This document shows, piece after piece, positions 8,781-17,345 of a DNA stretch of 62,214 nucleotides. Each line of letters opens with the position of its first letter. Positions within the stretch are counted from its first letter, which is position 1. Source of the stretch: Bacteroidota bacterium (lineage in GTDB: Bacteria > Bacteroidota > Bacteroidia > NS11-12g > UBA955); NCBI GenBank assembly GCA_947496065.1, contig CANMBF010000012.1, positions 1 through 62,214 on the forward strand. The letters run 5' to 3'. A program made the position numbers and the translations under genes. A model generated the notes under the pieces. That model ran no database searches, was not told where the DNA came from, and was given only the letters and a program-made list of their open reading frames with translations.

Positions 8781-10331
8781 ATGGATGTAATTATTGACGA
8801 CCACAGCACACCTGAAGTAGAACAAAGCGGTGCCAAAGGCCACCCTAAGGGGCTGTATTTCCTGTTTTTTACCGAGATGTGGGAAAGATTCAGTTATTAT
8901 GGCATGCGTGCTATTTTCATGCTGTTCATGGTAAAAATGCTTGTAATGAATGAGGCCGATGCTTCAAATATTTATGGCAGCTATACTGGACTTGTTTATT
9001 TAACTCCACTTTTAGGTGGTTATTTAAGTGATAAATTTTTAGGCAATCGCAGAAGCATTATCATTGGCGGCTTATTGATGGCATTGGGGCAATTTATGAT
9101 GTTCCTAAGCGCTTCATCTGGCGGTGCCGAAGGTATTACTATGATGTGGGCTGGTTTAACCGCCTTAATCATTGGTAACGGATTCTTTAAACCGAATATT
9201 TCTACAATGGTTGGTCAATTGTACCCTGTTGGCGATAGAAGAGTCGACAGCGCGTTCACAATTTTTTACATGGGTATTAACATGGGGGCTTTATTGTCGC
9301 CATTAATCTGCGGAACTTTGGCAGAGAAAATAGATTTTAAATGGGGCTTCTTGGCGGCTTGTATAGGCATGTTGGTGAGCTTAGTTGGCTTTATTATGTA
9401 TCAGAAAAAATACTTGATTTCTGAAGAAGGTAAAGAAATTGGCTTACCTGTTAAAAAATTAGATTTAAAAAACATCTTAGTCATCATTGGTTCAATCGGC
9501 ATTATATTCTTCATGTTGAACTTTAAACAAATGTTTAAAAACGATGTTGACCTTATTGGTTATGTGATTTATGGCGCCATGGTAGTGATGCCAATTGTCA
9601 TTTTAACTGATAAAAGTTTAAACGCACAAGAGCGTTCTAGAATCATCGTAATTTTCATCTTAGCTTTCTTCGTTATTTTCTTTTGGGGCGCTTTCGAACA
9701 AGCAGGTGCATCACTCACCTTGTTTGCAGATAAACAAACCAACAGAACTTTATTTGGATGGGAAATGCCTGCTTCTTATTTCCAATCGGTAAATCCATTG
9801 GCAATTATTGCATTGGCGCCTTTGTTTACCATCCTATGGGGTTATTTAAGCAAAAAACGAATGGAGCCCTCTTCACCTAAAAAAATGGCCATGGGTTTAG
9901 CTTTAGTAGCTTTAGGTTATTTAGTAATTGCTTTTGCAGTACATGGTATTGATGCCAGCGCAAAAGTGAGCATGTGGTGGTTAATCGGTTTATATGTAAT
10001 TCACACCTGTGGTGAGTTATGTTTATCGCCTATCGGTTTATCGATGGTATCTAAATTAGCACCATTGAGACTGTCTTCATTGATGATGGGAACTTGGTTC
10101 TTGGCTAATGCTGCTGCTAATAAATTTGCAGGTACTTTAAGTGCTTTGATTCCACCAACTGCTGCCGAAGGCGAAGTGGTAGATGTTACCAACTATCCTG
10201 CATTCTTAGGCTTTCAAATCACTAATTTATTTGAGTTCTTTATGTTGTTTATCATCATGACCAGTGTAGCTGCTGCTATCCTGTATTTCTTGAGTGCTAA
10301 ATTGCAAAAGATGATGCATGGCATCAACTAG
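8781..10331 (+). CDS. POT/PTR2 family peptide:H+ symporter
   Basis: A 516-residue multi-spanning inner-membrane protein of the proton-dependent oligopeptide transporter family. The signature ExxERFxYYG is intact in TEMWERFSYYGMR (E32, E35, R36, Y40), and the second PTR2 motif region GNGFFKPNISTMVGQLY follows. POT proteins import di- and tripeptides with protons. It lies 67 bp after the DPP IV gene on the same strand and is followed by a strong terminator and a second POT gene. The exact peptide preference cannot be read from sequence. Confidence 0.93.
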   Translation: MDVIIDDHSTPEVEQSGAKGHPKGLYFLFFTEMWERFSYYGMRAIFMLFMVKMLVMNEADASNIYGSYTGLVYLTPLLGGYLSDKFLGNRRSIIIGGLLMALGQFMMFLSASSGGAEGITMMWAGLTALIIGNGFFKPNISTMVGQLYPVGDRRVDSAFTIFYMGINMGALLSPLICGTLAEKIDFKWGFLAACIGMLVSLVGFIMYQKKYLISEEGKEIGLPVKKLDLKNILVIIGSIGIIFFMLNFKQMFKNDVDLIGYVIYGAMVVMPIVILTDKSLNAQERSRIIVIFILAFFVIFFWGAFEQAGASLTLFADKQTNRTLFGWEMPASYFQSVNPLAIIALAPLFTILWGYLSKKRMEPSSPKKMAMGLALVALGYLVIAFAVHGIDASAKVSMWWLIGLYVIHTCGELCLSPIGLSMVSKLAPLRLSSLMMGTWFLANAAANKFAGTLSALIPPTAAEGEVVDVTNYPAFLGFQITNLFEFFMLFIIMTSVAAAILYFLSAKLQKMMHGIN

Positions 10332-10355
10332 TTATTCATCAAAATAACCTTATCC

Positions 10356-10389
10356 AAAAGCCTTGTAATTTTTTTACAAGGCTTTTTTT
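10356..10389 (+). terminator. Rho-independent terminator after the first POT gene
   Basis: A 13-bp perfect stem, AAAAGCCTTGTAA (10356-10368) with TTACAAGGCTTTT (10374-10386), has a 5-nt T loop and ends in a run of seven T. It separates the two POT genes, so the second probably has its own promoter. Confidence 0.85.
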
Positions 10390-10405
10390 ATTTAATATTG
10401 TCTCT

Positions 10406-11890
10406 ATGCAAAAAGAGTATACACTTGAATCGATACAAAATTTTGAGGGCAAGTATCCAAAACAATTATGGTACCTATTCTTAACAGAAATGTGGGAACG
10501 TTTTTGTTTCTATGGTATGCGTGGCGTATTGGCTATTTTCATGGTGAGTCAATTAGGACTTACCGACCAAGAATCCAACTTAAAGTATGGCGCCATACAA
10601 GCATTTGTTTATGCCTTTACTTTTATCGGGGGTATTTTTGCAGATAAAATATTAGGTTTCAAAAAGTCATTATTTTTTGGCGGCATCATCATGATCATTG
10701 GCAATTTGATTATTGCCTTTTCTCCTCAAGATTTATTTTATGTGGGCATCACTTTATCAATTATTGGAACTGGTTTTTTCAAACCTAATATCTCATCGAT
10801 GGTGGGCGACTTATACAAAGAAGGTGATGTAAGAAGAGATGCTGGTTTCGGATTATTCTATTCAGGTATCAACATTGGCGCATTACTAGGTGGCGCTATT
10901 TGTGTTTACCTAGGTAAATACCATTCATGGAGCTATGCCTTTTTAGCTGCTGCTATTGTAATGGTCATAGGTGTTGTAACTTTCTTATATACCAAAAAAT
11001 ACCTAGGTCCAATTGGCGACTCCCCTTTAAAAGATTTAGCACCTGCCAAACGCACCACACGCGAGATTGCTGTTTATGTTGGTTCAATATTGAGTATCCC
11101 TTTAATATTTGCGATGATAAAAAACACCAAGTACACCGATATGTTTATGTATACCATCGGACCATTGGCTATTCTCTATTTTATTTTTGAGCTATTAAAA
11201 GTGAAAGAAGATGCGGGCAAGAAGAAATTGATGGCGGCTTTTATTTTTATTATTTTCTCCATTGTTTTTTGGGCTTTCTTTGAACAAAGCGGTGGCTCGT
11301 TAGCACTCTTCGCAGAGAAAAACCTACACCACACATTGTTATTCTTTAGCATCGATCCAAACATTGTCAATAATACCTCTAATTCACTATTTGTAATTGT
11401 CTTTAGTCCACTCATTGGTTTATTATGGCTATGGATGTACAAGAAAAAATTTGAGCCAAACACCGTTATAAAATTCGGATTGGGATTCTTGTTTTTAAGC
11501 GGTGCATTTTATGTCTTCTACTACACCCGTTTCTTCGCCAATGTAGAAGGTATCACTTCTTTAAATATTTTCACTTTGGCTTACCTAGTAATTACCATAG
11601 GTGAATTGTGCTTATCTCCTATAGGCCTCTCCATTGTAACAAAATTATCGCCTAAAAATCTATCCGGCATGATGATGGGCATGTGGTTTTTGGCCAGTGC
11701 TTATGGTCAGTATGCCGCAGGTTTATTAGGAGCAGGTATGTCCTCTCCCGATCCTAATGCTTCGTTAATGACAAAGCTACAATCTTATACCGACGGGTAT
11801 TATCAATTGTCAATCTACGCCCTTGTTGCAGGTATTATACTTATTGCAATTTCCCCTTTGATCCGCAAACTCATGATGGAAGTAAAATAG
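10406..11890 (+). CDS. Second POT/PTR2 family peptide:H+ symporter
   Basis: This 494-residue inner-membrane transporter is a paralogue of the preceding gene. It keeps the family signature in TEMWERFCFYGMRG (E28, E31, R32, Y36) and the GTGFFKPNISSMVGDLY motif. It should import small peptides driven by protons. Sequence divergence from its neighbour suggests an older duplication and possibly a different substrate range. It starts 17 bp after the intervening terminator, and a weaker hairpin follows the stop. Confidence 0.93.
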   Translation: MQKEYTLESIQNFEGKYPKQLWYLFLTEMWERFCFYGMRGVLAIFMVSQLGLTDQESNLKYGAIQAFVYAFTFIGGIFADKILGFKKSLFFGGIIMIIGNLIIAFSPQDLFYVGITLSIIGTGFFKPNISSMVGDLYKEGDVRRDAGFGLFYSGINIGALLGGAICVYLGKYHSWSYAFLAAAIVMVIGVVTFLYTKKYLGPIGDSPLKDLAPAKRTTREIAVYVGSILSIPLIFAMIKNTKYTDMFMYTIGPLAILYFIFELLKVKEDAGKKKLMAAFIFIIFSIVFWAFFEQSGGSLALFAEKNLHHTLLFFSIDPNIVNNTSNSLFVIVFSPLIGLLWLWMYKKKFEPNTVIKFGLGFLFLSGAFYVFYYTRFFANVEGITSLNIFTLAYLVITIGELCLSPIGLSIVTKLSPKNLSGMMMGMWFLASAYGQYAAGLLGAGMSSPDPNASLMTKLQSYTDGYYQLSIYALVAGIILIAISPLIRKLMMEVK

Positions 11891-11910
11891 AAAAGAAGGC
11901 AGTTGGCAAA

Positions 11911-11937
11911 ATGGAACCTTTAGAACGTTCCATCTTT
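11911..11937 (+). terminator. Possible terminator after the second POT gene
   Basis: ATGGAAC (11911-11917) pairs with GTTCCAT (11927-11933) across a 9-nt loop and is followed by CTTTT. The T tract is short, so termination strength is uncertain. Confidence 0.45.
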
Positions 11938-12009
11938 TGTGATTAAAATTACAAAAAACAATAAAATATATTCTCTAAATATCATTTAATTAATATCATT
12001 CTTTTGTAG

Positions 12010-12180
12010 TTACTTTTGAGTCAGATGCAGATAAATTATTGAAATTCTCATTTTTAATTCTTTAATATTATCTTTTATTAATTCAAAAGTTGATGCTTTG
12101 TCGTACCCAAGCCATCTGGCAGTTTTAATAAGGGCACTTAACTGCACAAAGGTGCATAATTCAGGTATTGGATTGAACAT
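12010..12180 (-). CDS. Small 56-residue protein of unknown function
   Basis: A complete frame on the minus strand encodes 56 residues starting MFNPIPELCTFV and containing IKTARWLGYDK and FELIKDNIKELK. I do not recognise the family. The case for a real gene is comparative: a second copy at 15136-15291 keeps FNP, ELC, FV, TARWLGY and ELI at the same spacing, and about 70 bp upstream of both is also conserved, as expected for a gene with its promoter. The other copy has an in-frame stop. It lies 86 bp downstream of the T9SS cargo gene on the same strand. Alternatively both are pieces of a degraded repeat. Confidence 0.5.
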   Translation of the reverse strand: MFNPIPELCTFVQLSALIKTARWLGYDKASTFELIKDNIKELKMRISIIYLHLTQK

Positions 12181-12266
12181 AAATAAAATCTATGTCACAA
12201 CAAAATAATTCGATGAACTGATTTCTTGAGGGTATCCTCCACTGAGCAAAGTGCATTCAATGATTT

Positions 12267-14279
12267 TCAATTAACAATTATTTTAGATGTGAATTTTCCT
12301 TCGTTTGTAAGAATACTAATAGTATATAATCCACTCGATAATACTGAAACATCAAATTGATATTCACTAGGATTTAACATGATTATTCCATTGTTTATTT
12401 GTTTACCGCTAATATCTGAAACTTCTAATTGGTTACTATTTAATATATATATGCCTTCATCGAGGACAATTTTAACAAAAGTATTGCTAGGATTGGGAGA
12501 AATAGAAAAACCTCTTAAATAGATGGCTGAAATATTAATATTAGCAATTGTAACATTTTGCTGAAAAGTATCCTTACCACAGTCGTTGGTTACTATTAAT
12601 CGAGGTGAGTATGTGGCTCCTTGGGTTGGAAATGTATATGAACTATTTTTGGTGGTGGCAGTTGCGCTACTGACACCATATTCCCATAAGTAACTATTTG
12701 TATTAGATGACAGGTTTTTAAAATTAACAATTTTGCCATTTGCTGAAAAATTAAAGTATGCAGTTGGTTTACAATTATACTTTAACAAAGAAATATCGCT
12801 ACCAGAACCAGTTAAATACTGATAGGAACGTTTACCTAAAGCTAATTCCTTTGCATAATTAAAGTTACCCGAAAAATAAATATTGCCATTATTATTTAAT
12901 ATTTTAACAGAGCTATACATGCCCTCTGCTATTGCCTTATTTACTGGAGGCAATTGCCAAACATATCTTAAATTGTTGTCAGCAGAATATTGAGCAAAAA
13001 AATCTGTTGGAGCATTTTCTATTCTTGTTTTAGATAGAAAATCAGAGCTTTTTATTTGAGCAGATTTAAAATCAAAAGCTTGATTTCCAATTGATGCTCC
13101 AAATACATAATATAGGCTGTCATTAAAAATATTTGAAATGCTAAAGTAATTATCACAACTGTCGAAAACATTTGTAAACTTATTTTTTAGAGTTCTTGTT
13201 TCGAAAATACTAATAACTGGGATTTCATTGCTATATTTGTTATATTTTAACAATAAATTATCATTGCCCACTTCTAAATTGCAATTGCCTCCATACAAAC
13301 CTATAATTATTATACTATCATTCCCTTTTATTTCTGAAATTCTGATTCCTACATTATTACTTTTCATTGTATTGTATTGCATAATTTTACCATTGTTTAA
13401 ACTTATTTTTGAAAGAAGGTATTGATGATTAATATTATCAGACGCGAATACTGCGCTATCTGATGGATAGTAGATTACCCCCTTATTTTTTTTGCTAAGT
13501 GTATATACTAAATTAATAGTGTTTTCAGTAATACTATAATGCAATAATTTTTTACCTTCAAATCCATTTCCTACAATGTTCATACTACTGCTATGTGAAA
13601 TCCATAAGATACTATCCAAATTGTCCATTTTTAGAAAAAAACATGAACTTGTTTTGGAGTAAATTCTTAGTTTATTATTAATAATTAAACTATCACTGAA
13701 AAAGCCTGTAATATAAGTATTGCCATTTTTATCATTCACTATATCATTAAAAGAGCAAGATTTATTTGAATAGAATGGAATAGTATTTTTGAAATTCAAT
13801 AGCGTATCATAGTTAACTAAATACTTTGTATTCTCACTTTTTTTATTCCAAACTCCAGCATTGCCAAATTTTATACTGTCACTATCTGTATTTAGGCCAA
13901 ATTTTAATCTGTTTTGCGCTTTGTTGTAACACAATGAGGTTACATTGTCTCCTCCACCATTTGGGGTATATATCATTGTAGAAGTAATCGTAATGCCATC
14001 TTTATTAATTAAAGTAAAATAGACATCTGAGTTTTTATAGCCACTAGGGTAAAATAAATTTTGACCAATATTGGGGTCCAAATCTATTTGTTTACCATTG
14101 GTTTTTCCAGTTACAATAATATTTTCATTCAAACTGAAAATATTAGATAATTCATTTAAAGTTGAGAAATTGTTTGCCGTTGTTCCAGTATTTTTGAATG
14201 TTTTAACCCATTCAAATTGTTGTGCTTTAACATTGCTTAAAGCTACAAGTAATAATATGATTGTATATATTTGTTTCAT
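12267..14279 (-). CDS. T9SS type A sorting-domain protein with PKD-like domain
   Basis: This 670-residue protein begins with a signal peptide (residues 1-19, ending VKAQ) and ends with a type A T9SS sorting domain (from about residue 595: SISPNPSNTFVKIV, then GLYTISILTNEGKF). A PKD/Ig-like domain lies before it (FNFSANGKIVNFKNLS then SYLWEYG). The long central part contains many short beta-strand-like segments naming no enzyme I recognise. It should be exported by Sec, cross the outer membrane by T9SS and stay surface-bound or be released. The next gene upstream on this strand encodes another small secreted protein. Confidence 0.85.
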   Translation of the reverse strand: MKQIYTIILLLVALSNVKAQQFEWVKTFKNTGTTANNFSTLNELSNIFSLNENIIVTGKTNGKQIDLDPNIGQNLFYPSGYKNSDVYFTLINKDGITITSTMIYTPNGGGDNVTSLCYNKAQNRLKFGLNTDSDSIKFGNAGVWNKKSENTKYLVNYDTLLNFKNTIPFYSNKSCSFNDIVNDKNGNTYITGFFSDSLIINNKLRIYSKTSSCFFLKMDNLDSILWISHSSSMNIVGNGFEGKKLLHYSITENTINLVYTLSKKNKGVIYYPSDSAVFASDNINHQYLLSKISLNNGKIMQYNTMKSNNVGIRISEIKGNDSIIIIGLYGGNCNLEVGNDNLLLKYNKYSNEIPVISIFETRTLKNKFTNVFDSCDNYFSISNIFNDSLYYVFGASIGNQAFDFKSAQIKSSDFLSKTRIENAPTDFFAQYSADNNLRYVWQLPPVNKAIAEGMYSSVKILNNNGNIYFSGNFNYAKELALGKRSYQYLTGSGSDISLLKYNCKPTAYFNFSANGKIVNFKNLSSNTNSYLWEYGVSSATATTKNSSYTFPTQGATYSPRLIVTNDCGKDTFQQNVTIANINISAIYLRGFSISPNPSNTFVKIVLDEGIYILNSNQLEVSDISGKQINNGIIMLNPSEYQFDVSVLSSGLYTISILTNEGKFTSKIIVN

Positions 14280-14362
14280 TATCTTTATTCTTATTGTCTA
14301 ATGTAATTTTAATAAAAAGCGTAAATTTTCATATGCGCTTTTCAATATTGTTCTTAATTGTA

Positions 14363-14770
14363 TTATGGACAAGACATCCATAAATCAACATTACATCCGC
14401 TAAATGTACCATAATTTACTGGACAACAAGTGCCTAGCATATTTATAGTAGTAGTAGAAGACCCTAGCCATACAAATCCACCAGTAGGTACAAGTCCATT
14501 TATTTTATTAACCCTGACACCTGTAACTGTACAATTGCAATATATGCCCGCACTCAATGGTGTAGTTACGGTTGGATTTGAGCTTGTTCCGGGAGTTATA
14601 GCTACTATTACACGCACTGGAACTCCATTGCAAGTTAAAAAAAACTCTAATTCAACGTCACAATCTATCTTATTTGTAACAGTTAAACTACAAGGAGTAG
14701 TGCATTGAGAATGTACCTTTAAAAAGCTAAACATTACCAAAAATAGTAATATTATATTTTTTATTTTCAT
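14363..14770 (-). CDS. Small cysteine-rich secreted protein
   Basis: From ATG 14770 the protein has 135 residues: a signal peptide (about 1-22, ending KVHSQ) and a mature domain rich in cysteine (CTTPC, IDCDVE, LTCNG, YCNCTV, TCCP, SGCN, MSCP), which suggests several disulphides outside the cytoplasm. I know no family for it. The start is chosen over the GTG at 14779 because a full AGGAGG-type ribosome-binding site lies at the right distance and the signal peptide begins properly there. It is 83 bp upstream of the T9SS cargo gene on the same strand and may be co-transcribed. Confidence 0.7.
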   Translation of the reverse strand: MKIKNIILLFLVMFSFLKVHSQCTTPCSLTVTNKIDCDVELEFFLTCNGVPVRVIVAITPGTSSNPTVTTPLSAGIYCNCTVTGVRVNKINGLVPTGGFVWLGSSTTTINMLGTCCPVNYGTFSGCNVDLWMSCP

Positions 14771-14776
14771 TTTAAA

Positions 14777-14787
14777 CACCTCCTTTC
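14777..14787 (-). promoter_or_regulatory. Strong Shine-Dalgarno site
   Basis: Read on the minus strand, AAAGGAGGTG sits 6-8 nt before ATG 14770, a near-perfect match to the 16S 3' end. Such sites are rare in this window, where most genes have none. It decides the start of the small cysteine-rich gene and implies unusually strong or leader-independent initiation. Confidence 0.7.
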
Positions 14788-14790
14788 TTT

Positions 14791-15135
14791 TTAAGCTAAA
14801 ACGTAAGTTTATTAATCTTATTAAATAGATAATAAGACTAATATGAAATCAAAGCTAATACTTTTTATTATGCTAAACAAGTAATTATTAACACCATCCT
14901 ATTTTGGAGGTTAGCATTTAGTATACCATAGGTTCACAAACTAAATAATCAAAATATTCTAAATTTCTTTAATAGATAAGGAGGTCTGTAAATACCGCCC
15001 TTTTGGCTAAAACAATCCTTTTTACTTAGCTGCCCGAATAATAAGGTTGGGTATAGAATATTCAAATATAAGGGGCTATTTTTAAAAAACATCACTTATA
15101 TATTGGATAATTGTATCTACTAAAGGTATATTGGT
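14791..15135. other. Non-coding stretch with nothing recognised
   Basis: This AT-rich stretch upstream of the cysteine-rich gene has no frame of useful length, no tRNA and no clear hairpin. It presumably holds the promoter of the 14363-14770 gene, but no clean TTTG/TAnnTTTG pair is seen. Confidence 0.4.
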
Positions 15136-15291
15136 TTAATAGTCAAAATATATTGGATCAAGTTCCTTGTAATCTATAAAATTGGCTCTAATTAGTTCAA
15201 TAGTTTTATATCTATTATACCCTAGCCATCTGGCTGTTTAAATAAGCGACCTCACTTTTACAAAGGCGCATAATTCAGACATTGGATTAAA
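15136..15291 (-). pseudogene. Stop-interrupted paralogue of the 56-residue gene
   Basis: Minus-strand translation from 15291 gives FNPMSELCAFVKVRSLI, a stop (TAA at 15240-15238), then TARWLGYNRYKTIELIR, ending at 15136. The intact paralogue at 12010-12180 reads FNPIPELCTFV, then LIKTARWLGYDK, with AAA where this copy has TAA: a single A-to-T change. Upstream about 70 bp also match. This is a broken second copy in the same orientation, with the two secreted-protein genes between the copies. Confidence 0.55.
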
Positions 15292-15490
15292 AATAAATAA
15301 TTCTATGTCAAAACAAAATAATTCGATGAACTAATTTCGGGAAGGTTTACCTGCAAATTGGCCTTCTTCTCTATATGAAAGCATCGCAGTTTCAAACATA
15401 ACATTAAAACAATTACCTTAATATAACAAGGTAGACATAAACCAAAGGCAAGTAAAACAAATTAAAAATTCTTTGTTACAAATGACAAAT

Positions 15491-15518
15491 TGCCAACTGC
15501 AAACTGCCAATTGCCAAC
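15491..15518. repeat. Heptad tandem repeat (TGCCAAY-type)
   Basis: Four head-to-tail 7-bp units read TGCCAAC, TGCAAAC, TGCCAAT, TGCCAAC just before the transaldolase gene. The complementary unit (GTTGGCA) forms a second tract at 45718-45759. The function is unknown; it is intergenic. Confidence 0.7.
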
Positions 15519-15564
15519 TGGCCTTTTGTTAAAAACTTGTGGCTACGCTCCCAATTGCACGCAG

Positions 15565-15572
15565 TACTTTTG
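15565..15572 (+). promoter_or_regulatory. -7 box of the transaldolase gene
   Basis: TACTTTTG matches TAnnTTTG and ends 6 bp before ATG 15578, so transcription from it would give a leaderless or nearly leaderless mRNA. No -33 TTTG is found at 19 bp. Confidence 0.35.
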
Positions 15573-15577
15573 TACCA

Positions 15578-16237
15578 ATGAAATTTTTTATTGATACAGC
15601 AAATCTTGCACAGATAAAAGAAGCCAAAGAATTCGGCATTCTTGACGGTGTAACTACTAATCCATCGTTGATGGCTAAAGAAGGCATTACTGGCGTTGAG
15701 AATATAATGAAACACTACAAAGACATTTGCAATATCGTAGGCAAAGGTGATGTAAGTGCCGAAGTGATTGCAACTGATTTTGAAGGCATGATAGAAGAAG
15801 GCAAAATTTTGGCCGCTATCGATTCAAACATCGTTGTAAAAGTGCCAATGATTAAAGATGGCATCAAAGCCATCAGTTGGTTTACTGCCAATGGCATCAA
15901 AACCAATTGCACGTTAATATTTTCAGCTGGCCAATCCATCCTTGCAGCAAAAGCTGGTGCCACTTATCTATCCCCATTTATCGGACGCATAGACGATATT
16001 AGCTGGGATGGCATGGAATTAATCTCTCAAATTTCAGATATCTATGCAATACAAGATTTTGATACCCAAATTTTGGCAGCGTCTATACGCAATCCTTTAC
16101 ACATTGTAAAAGCTGCTGAGTGCGGTGCGCATGTGGTAACTTGTCCTTTAGATGCTATCATGGGTTTATTGAACCACCCACTCACCGATATTGGTTTAGC
16201 AAAGTTCTTAGCTGATCACAAGAAATCGAACAGTTAG
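15578..16237 (+). CDS. Transaldolase (small, F6P-aldolase-like subfamily)
   Basis: From ATG 15578 the protein has 219 residues, the length of the short transaldolase/fructose-6-phosphate aldolase subfamily. It starts MKFFIDTANLAQI, carries DGVTTNPSLMAKEG, the Schiff-base lysine K88 in VVKVPM, and the GATYLSPFIGRIDD motif. It acts in the cytoplasm in the non-oxidative pentose phosphate pathway, moving a dihydroxyacetone unit between sugar phosphates. The GTG at 15539 would add 13 residues absent from the family, so it is rejected. Members are often annotated tal; whether it is a transaldolase or an aldolase is not settled by sequence. Confidence 0.93.
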   Translation: MKFFIDTANLAQIKEAKEFGILDGVTTNPSLMAKEGITGVENIMKHYKDICNIVGKGDVSAEVIATDFEGMIEEGKILAAIDSNIVVKVPMIKDGIKAISWFTANGIKTNCTLIFSAGQSILAAKAGATYLSPFIGRIDDISWDGMELISQISDIYAIQDFDTQILAASIRNPLHIVKAAECGAHVVTCPLDAIMGLLNHPLTDIGLAKFLADHKKSNS

Positions 16238-16245
16238 GCTTCGAC

Positions 16246-16263
16246 TCCCGATAGAAATCGGGA
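16246..16263. repeat. TCCCGAT hairpin
   Basis: TCCCGAT (16246-16252) and ATCGGGA (16257-16263) form a 7-bp perfect stem with an AGAA loop, 9 bp after the transaldolase stop. It has no T tract of its own and may be a dispersed palindrome. Confidence 0.5.
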
Positions 16264-16284
16264 CAGTGTGACATTTAAAATATA

Positions 16285-16318
16285 AAAAAAGAGTACAATG
16301 AGAATTGTGCTCTTTTTT
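16285..16318. terminator. Bidirectional terminator
   Basis: AAAAAAGAGTACAAT (16285-16299) pairs with ATTGTGCTCTTTTTT (16304-16318), one G-T pair, loop GAGA. A runs on the left and T runs on the right let it serve both the transaldolase gene and the convergent gene ending at 16351. Confidence 0.8.
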
Positions 16319-16350
16319 GTTTTAGTATTTTTTATAAAATTAACGCAGAA

Positions 16351-17190
16351 TTATTGCCCTATCATTTCAAACTCGGTTAAGCCTTCGCGCTTAATCCATT
16401 TGCCCTTTTTAGTCAATTCAAAATAATCGATTCTACCATCGGGGATGTAGTATTGCCTTTGACCAAGCATTTGTGGATTCGAAGGCACTAGATTCGAAAA
16501 AGTAATTAATTTCTTAACAGGCTCGAAACGCAATACCATGGTGGTTTGATCGGCATGGTCGAAGAACATTCTATAGCGCGGGGTATAATCGGTCTCAGAT
16601 TGATAAAAGACTGGCGCTCCAATGTGCAACTCATCTTCCTTATCGAACCACAACACATCAATGATTTTGCGGTTCATAAAGCTCGACTTACCATTGAATC
16701 CCACCACACAATAAGCCTCTTTCTTTTTCCATTTGAATTGGTACATTTGGTAGTACAAAGCCCCTGGCCAATTGTCGGCTGGAAAGTCTTCGTAAATAGA
16801 ATCGGTTTTGTTAACTATGTAATCGCGTAACCAAAACACTTTGGTTTCTGCACTTGCTTTTTTCCTATAAACCACCACACCAAAGTTGGTGAACTCCTCA
16901 CGTGTGTTGGTCATTACCCAAGTAATGCACTTCACTTTTTTGTCTAAAGACTCTAAAACCGAAATGGTGTTCTTAATAGAATCTAAATTATAATCAAAGG
17001 CATTGTCTTCATCGAGAATAGTTTTCAATAAGATTTTAAATGAATCATTGTATTGGTATTTCAGCGTTTCTATTTTGCAATACCTCAAGCTGTCCGCATA
17101 CTTTTTTAAGAGCGGATTATATTCCTGAGCATGCAAACCACTTAGTTTGCAACAAATCAACAGCGCAGTCAAATATATTTTCGTTCTCAT
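16351..17190 (-). CDS. Secreted protein of unknown function
   Basis: The 279-residue protein has a signal peptide (1-21, ending GLHAQ) and no membrane segment afterwards, so it is probably periplasmic or an outer-membrane-associated soluble protein. The mature part is rich in aromatic residues (for example YYQMYQFKWKKKEAY) and resembles uncharacterised Bacteroidota proteins; I see no catalytic motif. It is monocistronic, convergent with transaldolase and co-directional with thiolase, whose stop lies 156 bp upstream of it. Confidence 0.7.
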   Translation of the reverse strand: MRTKIYLTALLICCKLSGLHAQEYNPLLKKYADSLRYCKIETLKYQYNDSFKILLKTILDEDNAFDYNLDSIKNTISVLESLDKKVKCITWVMTNTREEFTNFGVVVYRKKASAETKVFWLRDYIVNKTDSIYEDFPADNWPGALYYQMYQFKWKKKEAYCVVGFNGKSSFMNRKIIDVLWFDKEDELHIGAPVFYQSETDYTPRYRMFFDHADQTTMVLRFEPVKKLITFSNLVPSNPQMLGQRQYYIPDGRIDYFELTKKGKWIKREGLTEFEMIGQ

Positions 17191-17345
17191 ACTTATACTA
17201 TAATCAAAACCATGTCTTATTTATTGTGTTTGCAATCATAAATATTTTTTTAGCTGAAAATAATCGTAAAAAAAGAAAGCAATTATAGTGAAAAAAAATA
17301 CCTGAGATTGTTTTAAAAAATCAAGTATCTCTTTGATGAAATGGC

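Noticed and set aside
15539-15577. Upstream GTG start for transaldolase
   Set aside because: The extra 13 residues are absent from the family, and a -7 box lies within the would-be coding region.
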